Positions 6,305-8,403 of a DNA stretch of 8,403 bases are shown here, in pieces. A model generated the notes under the pieces. That model did no database searches and had not been told where the DNA came from. It saw only the letters and a program-made list of their open reading frames with translations. The DNA comes from CAYNJF01 sp964351745 (GTDB taxonomy: Bacteria; Pseudomonadota; Gammaproteobacteria; Berkiellales; Berkiellaceae). The stretch's first letter is position 1. Each line of letters starts with the position of its first letter. A program made the position numbers and the translations under genes. The DNA is taken from positions 1 to 8,403 of the forward strand of contig CAYGPI010000100.1 of NCBI GenBank assembly GCA_964351745.1. The letters run 5' to 3'.

Positions 6305-6704
6305 TTTTCGTTTGAATATCTAGCCTAATGCATATTTTCCTTTTTGCAAAATTTTTTAACTTTAAATTTTGAAATAATTTTGGACTATCGGATTGAGAGG
6401 CTTAAATCACGAGCTTTTAGCAACAAGGACAAAACAGAAAACGTCTTGTAACAGATCAAGAGCTGAAAATGATTCTAGCTCATTTCAAAGCTAGATCTTT
6501 GCCTTAGTTTGCACTGAAACTTTAAGTGAATTAGATTCCACATTGAGTTCAGTAGCTGCTCAGAATTCATCTAGTTTTTTTTCCTTGCTTGTCTTAAATA
6601 TGAGCTGATACGTGCTCTTGCACCAAATGTAGAGCATTGAACTTATTGCTCCTATCGTCACTCTAACTCTTTTGTGAGAAATAGTGCAGACAGCGTGATT
6701 AAGT
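6305..6704. other. Non-coding gap between divergent genes
   Basis: These 400 bases separate the minus-strand peptide gene from the plus-strand P-loop gene and hold no ORF I can support. The part nearest the peptide gene (about 6330-6385) is very A/T-rich and could serve as its promoter and UP region, but I find no convincing -35/-10 pair. A short imperfect inverted repeat (CTAGCT 6475-6480 with AGCTAG 6489-6494, 8-base loop) and a T8 run near 6575-6582 are present without clear meaning. Upstream of 6705, TTGCAC at 6618-6623 is a weak -35 candidate with no good partner. Confidence 0.5.
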
Positions 6705-7088
6705 ATGGGGAAGAAGAACAAAACGGAACTCAACTCCTGGTTAGCTAAAGTTGACCATTATGAAGTTGATGATGATCCTGATCATCGAACCATAGACAGA
6801 TTGTTGCCATCTGATAGCCGCGCACGAGCCATGTTAAATGCTAAAACTCAAGAGCAAACAGCCGCACGAAAAGAATTTTTGACTTATCTGCATCAAGAAA
6901 TTCTTATGGGAGAAGACAACATGGCTTCTTCTCCAAATCAAAAAATTAAGATGAGAAACCTTCTTGATAAGCCAGTTTTAAAGAATGGTAAGCAAAGAAA
7001 AAATCCAGATGGCACCCCCATGACTGGTTTAGACTTATATAAGGCTGCCATCAAAGAAGAACGTGACAGGCAAGCTTTAGAGAAGCTG

Positions 7089-7139
7089 TTTTTGTTACTT
7101 CTACGAACCATTACGAAGGCCCTAAATGGGCAAAAAAAA
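7089..7139 (+). other. Frame-change interval: T5 run and A_AAA_AAA heptamer
   Basis: Two sites here can move reading from the 6705 frame to the P-loop frame. The T5 run at 7089-7093 would do so if one T has been lost; this gives the more protein-like junction (EKLFFVTSTNHYEG). The A8 run at 7132-7139 contains, in the upstream frame, the classic -1 slippery heptamer A_AAA_AAA (7133-7139). Slippage there would also enter the P-loop frame, at the ATG of 7139. No stable stem-loop just downstream was evident by eye. Confidence 0.5.
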
Positions 7140-8403
7140 TGGTGTTATGGGTGGGCGGGCCTTCTGCTTCTGGTAAGAGTTTTGGCGCTAGTGCCGTTAT
7201 ACTATCGATCCAAGGTAGCGTGCCTAAGGATCCATCCGCATCACAGCCTAAGATAGGGGGGGATGGTGCTATGCTCTTCGATGAGAATGGAGAGCCTCAA
7301 TATGATGAGCCAGGTAATGATGTTGTTTCCATAGATGGTGGTGTAGAAAGAGAAGTATCCCAAATGCGCCAGATGGTATTGCAAGTTGCCTTAACAAAAG
7401 GGTACGTGGCCATTAAAGATCTCCATAAAAACACAAAACTTGGAACAAAAAAACATGTTAAAAAAGCAGCTACAGTTGCACCTAATGGTCTCAGTATGGT
7501 GATACCAGATACTTTCGCTGATCCGCTTACTTATAGAAATAAATGTCGTCAAATGAGAGCGTATGAAAAGGACAACCAAGTAGAGCAGTATTTCAGTCTT
7601 GTAGACGGAGCGCCAGGCCATGGCAAAGAGTTTCAAACTAGTACATTTCACTCTGGCAATACGAGGGCAAACTACAGGGGTACGTTTGGTGATAAAGCAA
7701 CCATGAATAATACGAATATTGGTTGCGAATCCAAAGATTATGATCCCGGTCCATTTCGGATGGGCAAAAATAGGTCGAAAGCGGCGATGGAATATTTCAA
7801 AAGTATTAGTCACGATCCAGATAATCACAATATCACTTTCATTCAGGATCTTGTCCATATCGCTAAGAATCAAGATCAGAAGTGGGAGATATGTACCAAA
7901 AAAAGTGATGAGCCCACTCATAAAATGAGCCGCCGAGATTTTGAAAGTTTTCAAGAATATTTAGCAGATCCAAGAGCGTGGGCAAAGGATGATTTGAAAA
8001 GGCAAGAAGTTTTAAATAAAGTTGGGGGAGGCTCTGAACCAAATCAATGGCTGCAAGCATGTCGTAAACAGAAAATAGCTGCAACGCCACTGATTAAAAC
8101 TGATGCGGAGCTAACACAAGATAAAAAATTAGCTAAAGAGCAAAAAGCAGAGGAAAAGCAGAAGCAAGGACATCCGAAGCAAAAAATTGCTCGCCGACAT
8201 GCTTTGGTCAAACCCTTAAAATCCAGACAAGAAAGAGCAGCTAGCTCGAACCATGATTATCAAGGCGCTCAAAATACTCAGCAAGAAAAACAAGATAAAT
8301 CGATGAAACATCAAGATAGTGAAACAAAGTCCTTTAAAGAAAACATCCCGCCTAGAAATAACAGAAGAAATGCTTCACTAATATCTGGCTTTAACAAGCA
8401 AAG
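7139..8403 (+). CDS. P-loop NTPase/kinase-like domain, 3' part of the broken gene
   Basis: This frame has no stop from 7139 to the right edge: 421 codons plus two bases. The ATG at 7139 is only the first Met in the clear part and has no ribosome binding site, so independent translation is doubtful. Counting from it, Walker A is GPSASGKS at 7-14. IDGGVEREVSQMRQ follows at 65-78, then GYVAIKDLHK at 88-97, an arrangement recalling zeta-toxin-like and other small-molecule kinases in which an acidic/Arg segment follows the P-loop. A second glycine-rich GAPGHGKE (157-164) resembles Walker A but ends in Glu. Residues 165-290 are mixed and soluble. From about 300 on, the chain is Lys/Gln/Glu-rich, low in complexity and probably coiled or disordered (KEQKAEEKQKQG). 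Charged C-termini of this kind occur in type IV secretion effectors, but the real C-terminus is off-window. Nucleotide binding is likely; substrate unknown. Confidence 0.7.
   Translation, partial: MVLWVGGPSASGKSFGASAVILSIQGSVPKDPSASQPKIGGDGAMLFDENGEPQYDEPGNDVVSIDGGVEREVSQMRQMVLQVALTKGYVAIKDLHKNTKLGTKKHVKKAATVAPNGLSMVIPDTFADPLTYRNKCRQMRAYEKDNQVEQYFSLVDGAPGHGKEFQTSTFHSGNTRANYRGTFGDKATMNNTNIGCESKDYDPGPFRMGKNRSKAAMEYFKSISHDPDNHNITFIQDLVHIAKNQDQKWEICTKKSDEPTHKMSRRDFESFQEYLADPRAWAKDDLKRQEVLNKVGGGSEPNQWLQACRKQKIAATPLIKTDAELTQDKKLAKEQKAEEKQKQGHPKQKIARRHALVKPLKSRQERAASSNHDYQGAQNTQQEKQDKSMKHQDSETKSFKENIPPRNNRRNASLISGFNKQ

Larger units (their letters stand above)
6705..8403 (+). pseudogene. Frameshifted P-loop kinase-like, effector-like gene, right end off-window
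   Basis: The first frame starts at ATG 6705 (upstream in-frame TGA at 6696; no good Shine-Dalgarno) and reads well to about codon 128. It gives a hydrophilic, charged N-terminal region: KVDHYEVDDDPDHRTIDRLL near residues 15-34, then basic segments around NGKQRKNPDG near 104-113. From about 7090 this frame becomes leucine-rich and unlike the rest, ending at 7256. The frame one base back carries a natural-looking continuation (TNHYEGPKWAKK) leading straight into Walker A GGPSASGKS (7154-7180), and stays open to the right edge. One extra T in the T5 run at 7089-7093 would join the two parts into a protein of more than 565 residues. It is therefore a single gene broken by a one-base change, a sequencing error, or a gene using -1 frameshifting. 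A soluble nucleotide-binding protein, possibly a secreted effector, is the likely ancestral product. Confidence 0.65.

Noticed and set aside
6491..6562. Minus-strand 22-codon stretch (AATELNVESNSLK...) reminiscent of the end of a methyl-accepting chemotaxis protein
   Set aside because: It is bounded by stops on both sides, is too short, and lacks the typical terminal Phe-Lys-Ile; probably chance or an untestable remnant.
6567..6643. Minus-strand small ORF of 25 codons (MLYIWCKSTYQL...) with a GGAG upstream
   Set aside because: Spacing to the GGAG is long, and there is no recognisable leader or composition to support a gene.
7607..7630. Second Walker A-like GAPGHGKE
   Set aside because: It ends in Glu rather than Ser/Thr and sits after the true P-loop, so it is not called as a separate nucleotide site.
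7391..8090. Minus-strand ORFs of 187 and 75 residues and a plus-strand 69-residue ORF
   Set aside because: All overlap the uninterrupted P-loop frame, which runs to the edge of the window. Their hydrophobic look comes from reading the complement of a Lys/Asp-rich gene.

Overview
The window is AT-rich and densely coded, with many A/T homopolymer runs. It looks like an accessory region of a Legionella-like gamma-proteobacterium. That placement is an inference from overall character: a large polytopic protein of unknown family, a P-loop protein with a charged Lys/Gln-rich C-terminal region like a secreted effector, a secreted GDSL esterase and a lipoprotein. No ribosomal or housekeeping marker is present to prove it. 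Both edges cut through genes. The left-edge gene on the minus strand and the right-edge gene on the plus strand are open to the window ends.

Layout. (1) 1-1418, minus: a partial multi-pass membrane protein, unrecognised. (2) 1589-2430, plus: a small basic lipoprotein and, 17 bp later, a TTG-started 154-residue unknown protein, probably co-transcribed and divergent from (1). (3) 2615-4943, plus: a stand-alone ATP-grasp ligase of the cyanophycin-synthetase/GshF type with a C-terminal membrane helix, followed 40 bp later by a group II PLP-dependent decarboxylase very like glutamate decarboxylase. (4) 4870-5829, minus: a secreted GDSL/SGNH esterase ending in a PEP-CTERM-like sorting tail. Its last residues overlap the 3' end of the decarboxylase gene on the opposite strand. 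(5) 6092-6280, minus: a 62-residue double-glycine-leader (bacteriocin/microcin-like) peptide with a perfect Shine-Dalgarno and an inverted repeat downstream. (6) 6281-6704: mostly non-coding. (7) 6705 to the right edge, plus: one gene split by a -1 frame change, encoding a P-loop (GPSASGKS) kinase-like protein.

Working together. The ligase and decarboxylase are the best candidates for a shared pathway. The decarboxylase keeps the residues that hold the glutamate side chain in E. coli GadB, so GABA is its likely product. A neighbouring ATP-grasp amino-acid ligase could couple that amine to another acid. This joint function is an inference. The other genes look like independent accessory or envelope/secreted functions. 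No transporter, immunity protein, exosortase or glutamate/GABA antiporter is visible here. I see no tRNA, rRNA, CRISPR array or insertion sequence.
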